Part shown: one piece after another, positions 16,556-25,385 of the stretch | Numbering within the stretch: position 1 is the first letter of the stretch | Layout: the number at the start of each line of letters is the position of its first letter | Source: Methylobacterium fujisawaense | GTDB lineage: Bacteria; Pseudomonadota; Alphaproteobacteria; Rhizobiales; Beijerinckiaceae | DNA: 64,000 nucleotides | Direction of reading: 5' to 3' | Assembly (NCBI RefSeq): GCF_014138435.1 | Contig: NZ_JACJIM010000001.1 | Location: 806,001 to 870,000 of the forward strand | The notes under the pieces: generated by a model | What the model saw: the letters and a program-made list of their open reading frames with translations, nothing else | Databases searched by the model: none | What the model was told of the DNA's origin: nothing | Program-made: the position numbers and the translations under genes

Positions 16556-17453
16556 GGCGGTGCCCGTCGCCCGCGCGCCGGCCTCGCCGGCGCGGGAGAC
16601 GTGGCGGCGCTTCCGGCGGCACCGGCTGGCGCTCGCCAGCGTCGGCGTGCTGGCGCTCCTCGTCGCCGGCGTGGTGTTCGGCGGCCTGCTCTGGCCGGTC
16701 GCCATCGACGATATCGACTTCGCGGCCCAGCTCCAGGGCCCGTCCTGGGACCACCCGTTCGGCACCGACGATCTCGGCCAGGATCTCCTCGCCCGGATGA
16801 TCTACGGCGGCCGGATCTCGCTCGCCGTGGGCTTCGCCGCCATGGCGGTGGCGAGCCTGATCGGCGTGCTGGTGGGCGCGCTCGCCGGCATGTCGCGCCG
16901 GTTCCTCGACCCGGTGCTGATGTGGCTGACCGACCTGTTCCTGTCGCTGCCGCAGCTGCCGCTGCTGCTCCTGGTGATCTACCTGTTCCGCGACAGCCTG
17001 AAGGCCGTGTTCGGCAGCCAGGGCGGCGTGTTCCTGATGATCGTCGCGGTGATCGGGGGCCTGCGCTGGATGCCGGTCGCCCGGCTGGTGCGGGCGCAGT
17101 TCCTGAGCTTGCGCGAGAAGGAGTTCGTGGAGGCGGCCCGCTCACAGGGGGCGACCACCGGGCACCTCGTGCGCCGCCACATCCTGCCGAACGCCCTGGG
17201 GCCGGTGATCGTGGCGGCCTCCATCGAGGTCTCGTCGGCGATCATCGCGGAATCGACGCTCTCCTTCCTGGGGCTCGGCTTCCCGCCCGACATCCCGACC
17301 TGGGGGCGGCTGCTGTTCGACGCCAAGGACCATCTCGACGTCGCCCCGCACTGGGCGCTGTTCCCGGGGGGCGCGATCTTCCTGACGGTGCTGTCGATCA
17401 ACTTCATCGGCGACGGTTTGCGCGACGCCCTCGACCCGCGCCGGGTGCTCTAG
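16521..17453 (+). CDS. Dipeptide/oligopeptide ABC transporter permease, DppC type
   Basis: Second permease, 310 residues. An N-terminal cytoplasmic segment with WRRFRRHRLAL precedes the first helix. DHPFGTDDLGQDLLARMIYG is the DppC/OppC signature, the coupling loop is EAARSQGATTGHLVRRHILP, and LGLGFPPDIPTWG lies near the C-terminus. The start lies inside the end of the DppB gene (35-base overlap). That is long but acceptable because the N-terminal extension is normal for DppC proteins. Confidence 0.92.
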   Translation: MAGSTLASPSDEAVPVARAPASPARETWRRFRRHRLALASVGVLALLVAGVVFGGLLWPVAIDDIDFAAQLQGPSWDHPFGTDDLGQDLLARMIYGGRISLAVGFAAMAVASLIGVLVGALAGMSRRFLDPVLMWLTDLFLSLPQLPLLLLVIYLFRDSLKAVFGSQGGVFLMIVAVIGGLRWMPVARLVRAQFLSLREKEFVEAARSQGATTGHLVRRHILPNALGPVIVAASIEVSSAIIAESTLSFLGLGFPPDIPTWGRLLFDAKDHLDVAPHWALFPGGAIFLTVLSINFIGDGLRDALDPRRVL

Positions 17454-17570
17454 GGCATGCGGCGGGGCTTCGAGGGCTGCCGGCTTGCCGTGACCACGCC
17501 TGCCCCCGCAGAGGGGCGGACAGACCGGAAGGCCCTTTCCGGCACTGGGGCTTCAGGATCGGGTGCGGGT

Positions 17571-17606
17571 CCCCTCTCCCGGGCGGGAGAGGGACAGGGT
17601 GAGGGA
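17571..17606 (+). repeat. REP-like palindromic unit, copy 1
   Basis: A 36-base unit beginning CCCCTCTCCCGGGCGGGAGA and ending GGGTGAGGGA. Its core is a palindrome, CCTCTCCC/GGGAGAGG. It pairs with copy 2 at 17675-17710 in the opposite orientation (about 32 of 36 positions agree). Similar units occur in many proteobacterial genomes. Confidence 0.85.
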
Positions 17607-17674
17607 TCAGGTCTTTCAGGATGGGGCACGCCCTGTCGGAGCGTCGACGGTGTGCTCGGTCCTGAACCTTCTCA

Positions 17675-17710
17675 TCCCTCACCCCAACCCTCTCCCGCAC
17701 GGGAGAGGGG
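17675..17710 (-). repeat. REP-like palindromic unit, copy 2 (inverted)
   Basis: Reverse-complement relative of copy 1, 68 bases downstream. The two together can form a long hairpin in the transcript, the usual layout of a paired REP element. Confidence 0.85.
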
Positions 17711-17833
17711 GCCCGTCGCGCTCCGTCATCAGCGTCGGTGCGCATCGGAGAGGCGGGAACATCGTCGCGTCGGAGGGCGCGGGGACGGTGTGGAGTCGCC
17801 CCGTCGAACCCCGCTGGATCAGGAGTGAAGCCC

Positions 17834-19684
17834 GTGACGGATCCGATCCTCTCGGTCTCCGACCTCACCGTGTCCTTCCGCTCGGAGGGCCGCTGGCACG
17901 CGGTGGTGCACGGCGTCTCCTTCGATGTCGGGCCCCGCGAGACCGTGGCGCTGGTGGGCGAGTCCGGCTCCGGCAAGAGCGTCAGCGCCCTGTCGATCCT
18001 GCGCCTCCTGCCGCGGGACGCGAGCCGCATCGGCGGCAGCGTGCGCTTCGCGGGGCGCGAGCTGCTCACGGCCCCCGAGGTCGAGATGCGGCGGGTGCGC
18101 GGCGATTCCATCGCCATGATCTTCCAGGAGCCGATGACCTCCCTGAACCCGGTGCTCACCATCGGCTTCCAGATCGCCGAGGCGCTGATCCGGCACCGGG
18201 GCCTGTCGCGGTCCGCCGCCGAGGCGGAGGCGCTCCGGCTCCTCGACAAGGTCCGGATCCCGGCCGCCCGGTCGCGCCTGCACGAGTACCCGCACCGCTT
18301 CTCCGGCGGCATGCGCCAGCGGGTGATGATCGCCATGGCGCTGGCCTGCCGGCCGAAGCTCCTCATCGCCGACGAGCCGACCACGGCGCTGGACGTCACG
18401 ATCCAGGCCCAGATCCTCGACCTCATCAAGAGCCTGCAGGACGAGGAGGGCATGTCGGTCCTGTTCATCACCCACGACATGGGCGTGGTCGCCGAGATCG
18501 CCGACCGCACCGTGGTGATGTACCGGGGCCGCGCCGTGGAGGCCGGCCCGACCGCACGGATCTTCGACGCCCCCGCCGAGCCCTACACGCGGGCGCTGCT
18601 GGCCGCGGTCCCGCGGCTGGGGACCATGGCGGGCCGCGCCCGCCCGATGCGCTTCCCGGTGGTCGACCGGGCGACCGGCCTGGCGGCGCCGACGCCCGAG
18701 ACCCCCGACACCGTCAGGGCCGCCGAGCGCCCGGTGCTGGAGGTGCGCGACCTGACCGCCCGGTTCGACATCCGCTCCGGCCTCCTCGGCCGCGTGACCG
18801 GCCGCGTCCACGCGGTGGAGCGGGTCTCATTCAGCCTCGCGGCCGGGGAGACCCTGGCGCTGGTCGGCGAATCCGGCTGCGGCAAGTCCACCACCGGCCG
18901 CGCGATCCTGCGCCTCGTCGAGCCGCTGTCGGGCTCGGTCCTGCTCGACGGCGAGGACATCACCGGCCTCGACCCGAAGACCCTGCGCACCCGCCGCCAG
19001 CGCATGCAGATGATCTTCCAGGACCCGTTCGCGAGCCTCGACCCGCGCCTGAGCGTCGGTGCGGCGGTGGCCGAGCCGCTGCTGATCAACCGCCTCGCCG
19101 CGCCCCGCGAGGCAAGGCTTCGGGCCGAGGAGCTGCTCGCCCGGGTCGGACTCGCGCCCGAGACGGCCGGGCGCTTCCCGCACGAATTCTCCGGCGGCCA
19201 GCGCCAGCGCATCTGCATCGCCCGGGCCCTCGCCCTGACCCCCCGGCTGATCGTCGCCGACGAGGCGGTCTCGGCGCTCGACGTCTCGGTGAAGGCGCAG
19301 GTCGTGAACCTGATGCTCGATCTCCAGGCCGAGTTCGGCCTCGCCTACCTGTTCATCTCGCACGACATGGCGGTGGTGGAGCGGGTGAGCCACCGGGTGG
19401 CGGTGATGTATCTCGGCGAGATCGTGGAGATCGGACCGCGCGCCGCGATCTTCGGCGACCCGCAGCACCCCTACACGAAGAAGCTGCTCGCCGCCGTGCC
19501 GGTCCCGGATCCGGCCCGGCGGGGCGCGCGGCACGCCCTGCCGGACGACGAGATCCGCAGTCCGATCCGCGCGCCCGACTACATGGCGCCGGAGCGGCTC
19601 TACCGGGAGGTCGCGCCTGGCCACAGCGTCCAGGATTGGGGGGGCGACTGGGACGCGGGCCCGCGTCAGGGCGCGGCGGCCTGA
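17834..19684 (+). CDS. Fused dipeptide ABC transporter ATPase (DppD-DppF type)
   Basis: A 616-residue protein with two complete ATPase domains, as in GsiA/YejF-type proteins. Domain 1 (about 1-270) has Walker A GESGSGKS, signature FSGGMRQR, Walker [13 protein letters not shown]. Domain 2 (about 300-590) has [29 protein letters not shown]. Each ends in the oligopeptide-transporter segment ([10 protein letters not shown] and [10 protein letters not shown]). The GTG start is preceded by AGGAG at 8 bases; a GTG nine bases earlier overlaps this site and is less likely. It powers the two permeases upstream although a REP-bearing gap separates it from them. ADEAVS replaces the usual ADEPTS in domain 2, a tolerated variant. 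Confidence 0.93.
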   Translation: MTDPILSVSDLTVSFRSEGRWHAVVHGVSFDVGPRETVALVGESGSGKSVSALSILRLLPRDASRIGGSVRFAGRELLTAPEVEMRRVRGDSIAMIFQEPMTSLNPVLTIGFQIAEALIRHRGLSRSAAEAEALRLLDKVRIPAARSRLHEYPHRFSGGMRQRVMIAMALACRPKLLIADEPTTALDVTIQAQILDLIKSLQDEEGMSVLFITHDMGVVAEIADRTVVMYRGRAVEAGPTARIFDAPAEPYTRALLAAVPRLGTMAGRARPMRFPVVDRATGLAAPTPETPDTVRAAERPVLEVRDLTARFDIRSGLLGRVTGRVHAVERVSFSLAAGETLALVGESGCGKSTTGRAILRLVEPLSGSVLLDGEDITGLDPKTLRTRRQRMQMIFQDPFASLDPRLSVGAAVAEPLLINRLAAPREARLRAEELLARVGLAPETAGRFPHEFSGGQRQRICIARALALTPRLIVADEAVSALDVSVKAQVVNLMLDLQAEFGLAYLFISHDMAVVERVSHRVAVMYLGEIVEIGPRAAIFGDPQHPYTKKLLAAVPVPDPARRGARHALPDDEIRSPIRAPDYMAPERLYREVAPGHSVQDWGGDWDAGPRQGAAA

Positions 19685-19949
19685 GGCCGCTCAGCTCCGC
19701 CGCTCCGGCGATCGGACGCAGCGCCTCGCCCGCCTCACCGCTGCGGCGATCGCGCGGCCGGACTGGGCGCGCAGCGTGGCGGCCCATGCCGGCCCGCTCT
19801 GGGCGCGGGCCCCGATGGCACCCGGTCGTCGCGGTCGACAGCGCTCCGGCCGATATCGCTCGGGTCGAGGGTCTCGACGGAGCCGAACCGGTCCAGCGCC
19901 GCATCGGCGGATCCGAAAATCGGAATCGCCCGGCCTCTACAGGAGATTT
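19685..19949. other. Gap between importer ATPase and haem locus
   Basis: GC-rich with no gene-like frame. The last part leads into the short reading frame at 19950 and presumably holds the haem-locus promoter. I could not recognise a Fur, RirA or Irr site. Confidence 0.4.
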
Positions 19950-20039
19950 ATGAAGTATTACGACGCCACCGCAGCGGGGTGGCGCCCGCAATCGATTGCC
20001 GCTAAGCTGTTCGTCTATCCAAGTAAGTCTTTCATTTGA
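19950..20039 (+). CDS. Possible 29-residue leader ORF upstream of hemP
   Basis: ATG to TGA, 29 codons (MKYYDATAAG... ending PSKSFI), preceded by AGGAG with a 4-base spacer, somewhat short. It has unusual Lys/Tyr/Phe/Ile content for this genome and ends 35 bases before the hemP ATG. It could be a translated leader controlling the haem operon, or chance. No known leader peptide is recognised. Confidence 0.35.
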   Translation: MKYYDATAAGWRPQSIAAKLFVYPSKSFI

Positions 20040-20074
20040 AGATTTACAAACAACAGCTCTGGAGCGATCGGTCC

Positions 20075-20287
20075 ATGTTGCGTGCCGAAGGAGAGGGGCA
20101 GCGCGGCTTTCCGGCTGGGACCCGCGCGGGGCCCGGCGCGACGCAGCCCGTTCCGCTGCCGGAGCCGGCGGCCGAGATCGGCTCGGCGCGTCTCCTGCAG
20201 GGGCGCCGGGAGATCGTCATCCGCCACGGCGGCCACGCCTATCGCCTGCGCGTGACCGCGAGCGACAAGCTGATCCTGACCAAATGA
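20075..20287 (+). CDS. hemP: Hemin uptake protein HemP
   Basis: A 70-residue HemP/HmuP protein. The conserved C-terminal part is LLQGRREIVIRHGGHAYRLR followed by TASDKLILTK, the whole family domain. HmuP of Bradyrhizobium works as an activator of haem-receptor expression together with Irr; whether this one does is unknown. The ATG at 20075 has GGAG ten bases upstream. A TTG at 20036 would add 13 residues and overlaps the small leader frame. Its stop overlaps hmuT (ATGA). It heads the haem uptake operon. Confidence 0.92.
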   Translation: MLRAEGEGQRGFPAGTRAGPGATQPVPLPEPAAEIGSARLLQGRREIVIRHGGHAYRLRVTASDKLILTK

Positions 20288-21162
20288 ACGGCCCCGCCCC
20301 GATATCGCGCCGCACCCTCCTGGCCGCCGCCGCGGCCGGTGCGCTCGCCCCGCGCGCCGCCGCCGCGCAGGCGGCCACCCGCATCGCCGCACTGGGCGGT
20401 GCCGTCACCGAGATCCTCTACCGCCTCGGCGCCGGCGGCCGGATCGTCGCGGTCGACACGACCAGCCTCTACCCGCCCGAGGCGCTGCGCGAGAAGCCGA
20501 ATGTCGGCTACCTGCGGGCGCTCTCGGCCGAGGGCCTGCTGGCGCAGCAGCCCGACCTGATCATCGCCGCCGAGGGGGCGGGCCCGCCCGCGGTCCTGGC
20601 GCAGCTGCGCGAGGCCGGGCTGCGTGTGGAGACCGTGACGGAGCCGCCGAGCCCCGAGGGCGTGCTGGACAAGATCGAGACGGTCGGGCGCCTCGCCGGG
20701 CTGGAGCGCGCGGCCGAGGCCCTCGAGGCCGAGGTCCGCGCCCGTTTCGCCGACCTCGCGGCCCGGCGCGCCCGGATCGCCCGGCCGGCCCGGGCCCTCG
20801 TCGTCCTCTCGGTCCAGGGCGGCCGGACCGTCGTCGGCGGTGCCGGCTCCTCGGCGGACGGCATCCTGACCCTGGCGGGCATCGCCAACGCGGCCACGGG
20901 CCTGGAGGGCTTCAAGCCGATGACCGACGAGGCCATCGTGGCCGCCGCTCCCGACGCGGTGGTGATGATGCAGAACGGCCCGGAGCCGCCGAAGCCCGAG
21001 GGTATCTTCGCCCCCGGCACGGCCCTCGCCCAGACCCCCGCGGGCGCCCAAGGCCGGCTGGTGGCCATGGACGGGCTCTACCTCCTCGGCTTCGGTCCGC
21101 GCACGCCGCAGGCCGCCACGGACCTGATGCAGGCGCTCTACCCGGACCTGCCGCGTGACTGA
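20284..21162 (+). CDS. hmuT: Haem ABC transporter substrate-binding protein HmuT
   Basis: Periplasmic haem-binding protein, 292 residues. SRRTLLAAAAAGALAPRAAA is a Tat-like or Sec signal. The mature chain has the class III binding protein fold: RIAALGGAVTEILYRLGAG, VGYLRALSAEGLLAQQPDLI, and an axial-ligand region with Tyr near VGYLRALS. It overlaps hemP by four bases. HmuT hands haem from the receptor to HmuUV. Confidence 0.92.
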   Translation: MNGPAPISRRTLLAAAAAGALAPRAAAAQAATRIAALGGAVTEILYRLGAGGRIVAVDTTSLYPPEALREKPNVGYLRALSAEGLLAQQPDLIIAAEGAGPPAVLAQLREAGLRVETVTEPPSPEGVLDKIETVGRLAGLERAAEALEAEVRARFADLAARRARIARPARALVVLSVQGGRTVVGGAGSSADGILTLAGIANAATGLEGFKPMTDEAIVAAAPDAVVMMQNGPEPPKPEGIFAPGTALAQTPAGAQGRLVAMDGLYLLGFGPRTPQAATDLMQALYPDLPRD

Positions 21163-21186
21163 GCCGCGCGGCGGCGGGCGGCGCGC

Positions 21187-22233
21187 GTGAGCCGGCGGTC
21201 CACGGCGCCCTGGGTGCTGGGGATCCTGGCGGCCCTGGTGGTGTCCGCCGCCCTGCTCTCCGTGAGCCTCGGGGCGATCCGCATCCCGGTGGAGCGGGTC
21301 CTCGCGGTCCTGCTGGGGGACGGCAGCGATCCGGCGCGCGCCCGGGACGCCCTCGTGATCCTCTCCATCCGCCTGCCCCGCACCCTGCTGGGGCTGATGG
21401 TCGGGGCGGGGCTGGCGGTCTCCGGCGCGCTGATGCAGGGACTGTTCCGCAATCCCCTGGCCGACCCGGCTCTGGTCGGGGTCTCGTCGGGGGCGGGGCT
21501 CGCCGCCGCGCTCATCATCGTCCTCGGCGACCGCATCCTCGCCCATCTCGGGCTGCCCGGGCCGCTGCCCTACGCGGTCCTGCCGGCCGGGGCCTTCCTC
21601 GGGGGCCTGGGCGCGACCCTCATCCTGTACGTCCTCGCCACGCGGTCCGGGCGCACCGCCGTGGCGACGATGCTGCTCGCCGGGATCGCCCTCGGCGCGC
21701 TGAGCGGCGCGCTGACCGGCCTGCTGACCTTCGTCAGCGACGACCGGCAATTGCGCGATCTCGCCTTCTGGTCCCTCGGCAGCCTCGGGGGCGCCACCTG
21801 GGCCAAGGTCGCGGCCTCGGCGCCGCTGATCCTGCCGGTGCTGGCCGCGGTCCCGTTCCTCGGCCGCGGCCTGAACGCCCTGGTCCTCGGCGAGGCCGAG
21901 GCGTTCCATCTCGGCGTCCCGGTGGAGCGGCTGAAGCGCGCCTGCATCGTGCTGGTGGCGGTCGCGGTCGGCGCCAGCGTGGCGGCGGCCGGGGTGATCG
22001 GCTTCGTCGGCCTCGTGGTGCCGCACGCCCTGCGGCTGCTGATCGGCCCGGGGCACCGGCTGCTGCTCCCGGCCTCGGCGCTCCTCGGCGGCGCCTTCCT
22101 GATCCTCGCCGACGTGGTGGCGCGCCTCGTCGCCGCGCCCGCCGAACTGCCCATCGGGATCGTCACGGCGCTGGTCGGGGCGCCGGTCTTCCTGTGGCTG
22201 CTCCTCGACCGGGTGCGGCCGGACGATGTCTGA
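21187..22233 (+). CDS. hmuU: Haem ABC transporter permease HmuU
   Basis: FecCD-type inner-membrane permease, 348 residues, about ten helices. Signature segments are RLPRTLLGLMVGAGLAVSGA, MQGLFRNPLADP, VGVSSGAGLAA, and the coupling region GVIGFVGLVVPHALRLLIG. It starts at a GTG, 24 bases after hmuT, and overlaps hmuV by 8 bases. Confidence 0.93.
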   Translation: MSRRSTAPWVLGILAALVVSAALLSVSLGAIRIPVERVLAVLLGDGSDPARARDALVILSIRLPRTLLGLMVGAGLAVSGALMQGLFRNPLADPALVGVSSGAGLAAALIIVLGDRILAHLGLPGPLPYAVLPAGAFLGGLGATLILYVLATRSGRTAVATMLLAGIALGALSGALTGLLTFVSDDRQLRDLAFWSLGSLGGATWAKVAASAPLILPVLAAVPFLGRGLNALVLGEAEAFHLGVPVERLKRACIVLVAVAVGASVAAAGVIGFVGLVVPHALRLLIGPGHRLLLPASALLGGAFLILADVVARLVAAPAELPIGIVTALVGAPVFLWLLLDRVRPDDV

Positions 22234-23050
22234 TCCGGCCCTGCTCACGGCGCGCGACCTGACCGTCACGGTGGCGGGGCGCGACCTCGTGCGCGACGTC
22301 TCCCTGGGGGTGGAAGGCGGCACCCTCCAGGTGATCGTCGGCCCGAACGGGGCCGGCAAGTCCACCCTCCTCCGCCTGCTCAGCGGCGCCCTGCGCCCGA
22401 CCCGGGGCACCGTCGCCTATGCCGGCGCGGCAATTGAGACGATCCCGCCCTGGCGGCTCGCAGCGATGCGGGCCGTGCTGCCGCAGGCGGCGCGCCTCGC
22501 CTTCCCGTTCGCGGCGGCCGAGGTGGTCCGGATCGGCCTCGACGGCATCGGCCGGGGCCTCGGCGCCCGCGACCGCGCCGCGATTCTGGCCCGGGCCCTC
22601 GAACAGGCCGACGTGGCCCATCTCGCCGGGCGCGCCTATCCGACCCTGTCGGGCGGGGAGCAGGCGCGGGTGCAATTCGCCCGCGTGCTCTGCCAGCTGG
22701 AGGCCGGCCGCACGGTCGCGGCGCGGCAGGTGCTGTTCCTCGACGAGCCGACCGCGAGTCTCGACCTCCGCCACCAGGGCGCGCTTCTCGACGCGGCGGC
22801 CGGGCTGGCAGCGGCCGGCATCGCCGTGGTGGCGATCCTGCACGACCTCAACCTCGCCGCGGCCTATGCCGACCGGCTTCTGGTTCTGGACGGGGGCCGG
22901 CTGGTCGCGCGCGGGCGACCGGCCGAGGTCCTGACGGACGAGCTGATCGCGCGGGTCTTCGGCGTTCGCTGGCCGGTCGGCCGGGTGCCCGAGGGCGACC
23001 AGCCCTTCCTCCTGCCGCATCGGGATGTGGCCGGCCGGACACCGACCTGA
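22226..23050 (+). CDS. hmuV: Haem ABC transporter ATPase HmuV
   Basis: A 274-residue ATPase. It has Walker A GPNGAGKST, signature LSGGEQAR, Walker B LFLDEPTASLD and switch His in AILHDLNLA. The extra segment LEAGRTVAARQ between signature and Walker B is common in HmuV proteins. With hmuT and hmuU it forms the inner-membrane haem importer. Confidence 0.93.
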   Translation: MSDPALLTARDLTVTVAGRDLVRDVSLGVEGGTLQVIVGPNGAGKSTLLRLLSGALRPTRGTVAYAGAAIETIPPWRLAAMRAVLPQAARLAFPFAAAEVVRIGLDGIGRGLGARDRAAILARALEQADVAHLAGRAYPTLSGGEQARVQFARVLCQLEAGRTVAARQVLFLDEPTASLDLRHQGALLDAAAGLAAAGIAVVAILHDLNLAAAYADRLLVLDGGRLVARGRPAEVLTDELIARVFGVRWPVGRVPEGDQPFLLPHRDVAGRTPT

Positions 23051-23230
23051 CCGGATTTCGTGGATCCTCGACGTCGTCCGGCCGGCGCCAGGACGGCCTT
23101 CTCGGCATGCCGGCCCGACATCCCAGAAAAATCTGTTGCGCATCGCCGTCGCGATCGGCGAGAAAAGCTTCAGCAAGCCAGCCATCCGCCAGCCAGCTCT
23201 TGGAACGACTGTGCGGGGGCGATCGTCATC
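23051..23230 (+). promoter_or_regulatory. Gap before the haem receptor gene
   Basis: A 180-base gap after hmuV, less GC-rich around 23125-23175. It may carry a separate promoter for the receptor. No clear operator is seen. Confidence 0.35.
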
Positions 23231-25366
23231 ATGGCTTATGCTTTCCACCGGGCGCTCGTCGCCCTCGGCGTTGCGCTGGCGACTCTGCCGGGCGCCCGGG
23301 CGGAGGAGTCCGGCCCGGCCGCGCGCCTCGAGTCCGAGATCGGCCTCGATACGCTGTCGGTCACCGCGACGAAGACCGCCGTTCCGGCCGTCGACGCCCT
23401 GGCGGGCACGAGCGTCGTCCCGCGCGCGGCCCTCGACCGGCTCCAGCCCGGACGCCTGTCCGAGGTGCTGCGCGACGTGCCCGGCGTGACCACCCAGGAG
23501 AACCGGACCGATCCCGCGCAGGCGATCAACATCCGCGGCCTGCAGGATTTCGGCCGGGTCAACGTCCTTGTCGACGGCGCGCGGCAGGACTTCCAAGTCT
23601 CGGGCCACGGCGCCAACGGCGTGTTCTACCTGGATCCCGAACTCGTCGGCGGCGTCGACATCACCCGCGGGCCCACGGCGACGATCTACGGCTCGGGCGC
23701 CATCGGGGGCGTCGCAGCGTTCCGCACCCGGTCGATCGACGACATCCTGGCCCCCGACGAGACCGCCGGCTTCGTGCAGAAGCAGGGCTTCGGCACGAAC
23801 GGCCAGCGCTTCGTGAACAGCTCGGCGCTCGGCACCCGCATCGGCACCACCGCGGACCTGTTCGGGCAGTTCGTCTTCCGCGACACCGCGCCCTATCGCG
23901 ACGGCGCCGGCCTGCCGGTGCCCGATACCGGCAGCGACCTGAATGCGGGCCTCGCCAAGCTCACCCTGCGGCCCGCGGACGGACACGCGATCCACGCCAC
24001 CGCGCTCCTCCAGCGCTTCGACTTCGTCAATGGCGGCGACACCGGCGGCGGGGCCCGCTTCGCCAACGCCGTGCAGGCCGACACCTACACCGTCAGCTAC
24101 CGCTTCGCCCGGCCGGACGTGCCGCTCGTCGATCTCAGCCTCGACGGCTACGCGACCACGACGCACGACGCCCTGACTTTCCTGCAGGACTCGCCGCGGG
24201 GCGTTTACGGCCGGCTCGGCACCCGGGCCGGCGACCGTCTGACCTACGACATCGCGACGTTGGGCTTCGACGCCCACAACACCGCCCGGTTCGAGACCGG
24301 TCCGGTCGCGCACGCGCTCACGCTCGGCGGCGACGGCGTGGCGAATCGCGTCCGGACCACCGACCGGGCCGGCGGCTTCGGGGCAGCCTTCACACCGTCG
24401 GGGCGGCGGGACCTGGCCGGCGCCTTCCTGCAGGACGAGATCCAAGCCGCGCCGTGGCTGCGGATCGTCGGCGCGCTCCGACACGACAGCTACCGGCTCG
24501 ACGGGGGGGCCTATCGCGCCGGCGGCGCGCGGGTCTCGCCGAAGATCACGATCGGCGTTGCGCCGCTGGGCGGCCTCGAACTCTACGGCACCTATGCCGA
24601 GGGCTATCGCGCGCCCACCGTCACCGAGACGCTGGTGCAGGGCCTCCACCCGTTCCCGGCCTTCACGATCCTGCCGAATCCGGCCCTGCGGCCGGAGGTG
24701 GCCCGCACCGTCGAGGGCGGCGTCAACCTGCGCGCCGACGCCGTGATGGGGCCGGAGGATTCCCTGCGCGCCAAGCTCGCCGTGTTCGACACCGCGGTCG
24801 ACGCCTTCATCGACATGCAGGCGGTCGGGCCGACCTACTTCGTCCCGGCGATCCCCGGCATCCCGGCCTCGGCCTGCGCCGCCCGGCCCGGGCGCTTCCC
24901 CTGCGTGATCCCGGTGCGCTCCTACCAGTACCGCAACATCGCCCGGGCCGACCTGTCGGGCGTGGAACTGGAGGGCATCTACGATTGGGGCCGGGGCTTC
25001 GTGTCGCTCGCCGCCACCCATATCGACGGTCGCGACCGCGCCACCCGCGAGAGCCTGCTCACGGTGCCGCCGGACCGGATCGGCACGACGTTGGGCCTGC
25101 GCTTCCTCGCCGACCGGCTCACCGTCGGGACGCGCCTGACCCTGGTGGATGCGCGCACCGACCTCCCGGCGGGTTCCCGGAACCGGGCCACCAAGGCCTA
25201 CGGGCTGGTGGACCTCTTCGCCACCTATGCGGTCACCGACCGGGTCACGGCGGATGTCGTCGTCCAGAACGCCCTCGACCGGCGCTACCGCCAGTACCGC
25301 GACGCCCTGGCAAGCCCGGGCCTCGTGGCCAAGGCGGCGCTCAGCATCGCGTTCGCGACCCGCTAG
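23231..25366 (+). CDS. hmuR: TonB-dependent haem receptor (HmuR/BhuR-like)
   Basis: Outer-membrane receptor, 711 residues. The signal peptide ends at ARAEE. A TonB box-like LDTLSVTATK follows, then the plug domain (SEVLRDVPGV, INIRGLQDFGRVNVLVDGARQ, DITRGPTATIYGSGAIGG) and a 22-strand barrel ending in aromatic-poor SIAFATR. Barrel motifs GYRAPTVTE and NPALRPE correspond to the FRAP and NPNL boxes of haem receptors, with a His between them (GLHPFPAF), as expected for haem transfer. The ATG used opens the signal peptide; the longer frame does not. It lies downstream of hmuTUV rather than upstream. Confidence 0.9.
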   Translation: MAYAFHRALVALGVALATLPGARAEESGPAARLESEIGLDTLSVTATKTAVPAVDALAGTSVVPRAALDRLQPGRLSEVLRDVPGVTTQENRTDPAQAINIRGLQDFGRVNVLVDGARQDFQVSGHGANGVFYLDPELVGGVDITRGPTATIYGSGAIGGVAAFRTRSIDDILAPDETAGFVQKQGFGTNGQRFVNSSALGTRIGTTADLFGQFVFRDTAPYRDGAGLPVPDTGSDLNAGLAKLTLRPADGHAIHATALLQRFDFVNGGDTGGGARFANAVQADTYTVSYRFARPDVPLVDLSLDGYATTTHDALTFLQDSPRGVYGRLGTRAGDRLTYDIATLGFDAHNTARFETGPVAHALTLGGDGVANRVRTTDRAGGFGAAFTPSGRRDLAGAFLQDEIQAAPWLRIVGALRHDSYRLDGGAYRAGGARVSPKITIGVAPLGGLELYGTYAEGYRAPTVTETLVQGLHPFPAFTILPNPALRPEVARTVEGGVNLRADAVMGPEDSLRAKLAVFDTAVDAFIDMQAVGPTYFVPAIPGIPASACAARPGRFPCVIPVRSYQYRNIARADLSGVELEGIYDWGRGFVSLAATHIDGRDRATRESLLTVPPDRIGTTLGLRFLADRLTVGTRLTLVDARTDLPAGSRNRATKAYGLVDLFATYAVTDRVTADVVVQNALDRRYRQYRDALASPGLVAKAALSIAFATR

Positions 25367-25385
25367 GAGACGCTAGGAGACGCTA
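25361..25385. repeat. 10-bp tandem repeat containing both convergent stop codons
   Basis: CGCTAGGAGA occurs twice, followed by CGCTA. The TAG in copy 1 ends the haem receptor on the plus strand, and the CTA in the third partial copy is the TAG of the minus-strand glycosyltransferase. Confidence 0.85.

Larger units (their letters stand above)
17454..17833. other. Intergenic region with REP pair inside the importer operon
   Basis: A 380-base gap between the DppC permease and the fused ATPase. It carries two inverted copies of a 36-base REP-like unit and no convincing gene. Either the ATPase has its own promoter or the REP pair stabilises or trims the upstream mRNA. Confidence 0.6.

Noticed and set aside
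20239..25021. Very long minus-strand frames (723 and 952 codons) across the haem genes
   Set aside because: They are antisense to well-supported hmuTUV and receptor genes, rich in Arg/Gly/Ala without domains, as expected from GC-rich codon bias.
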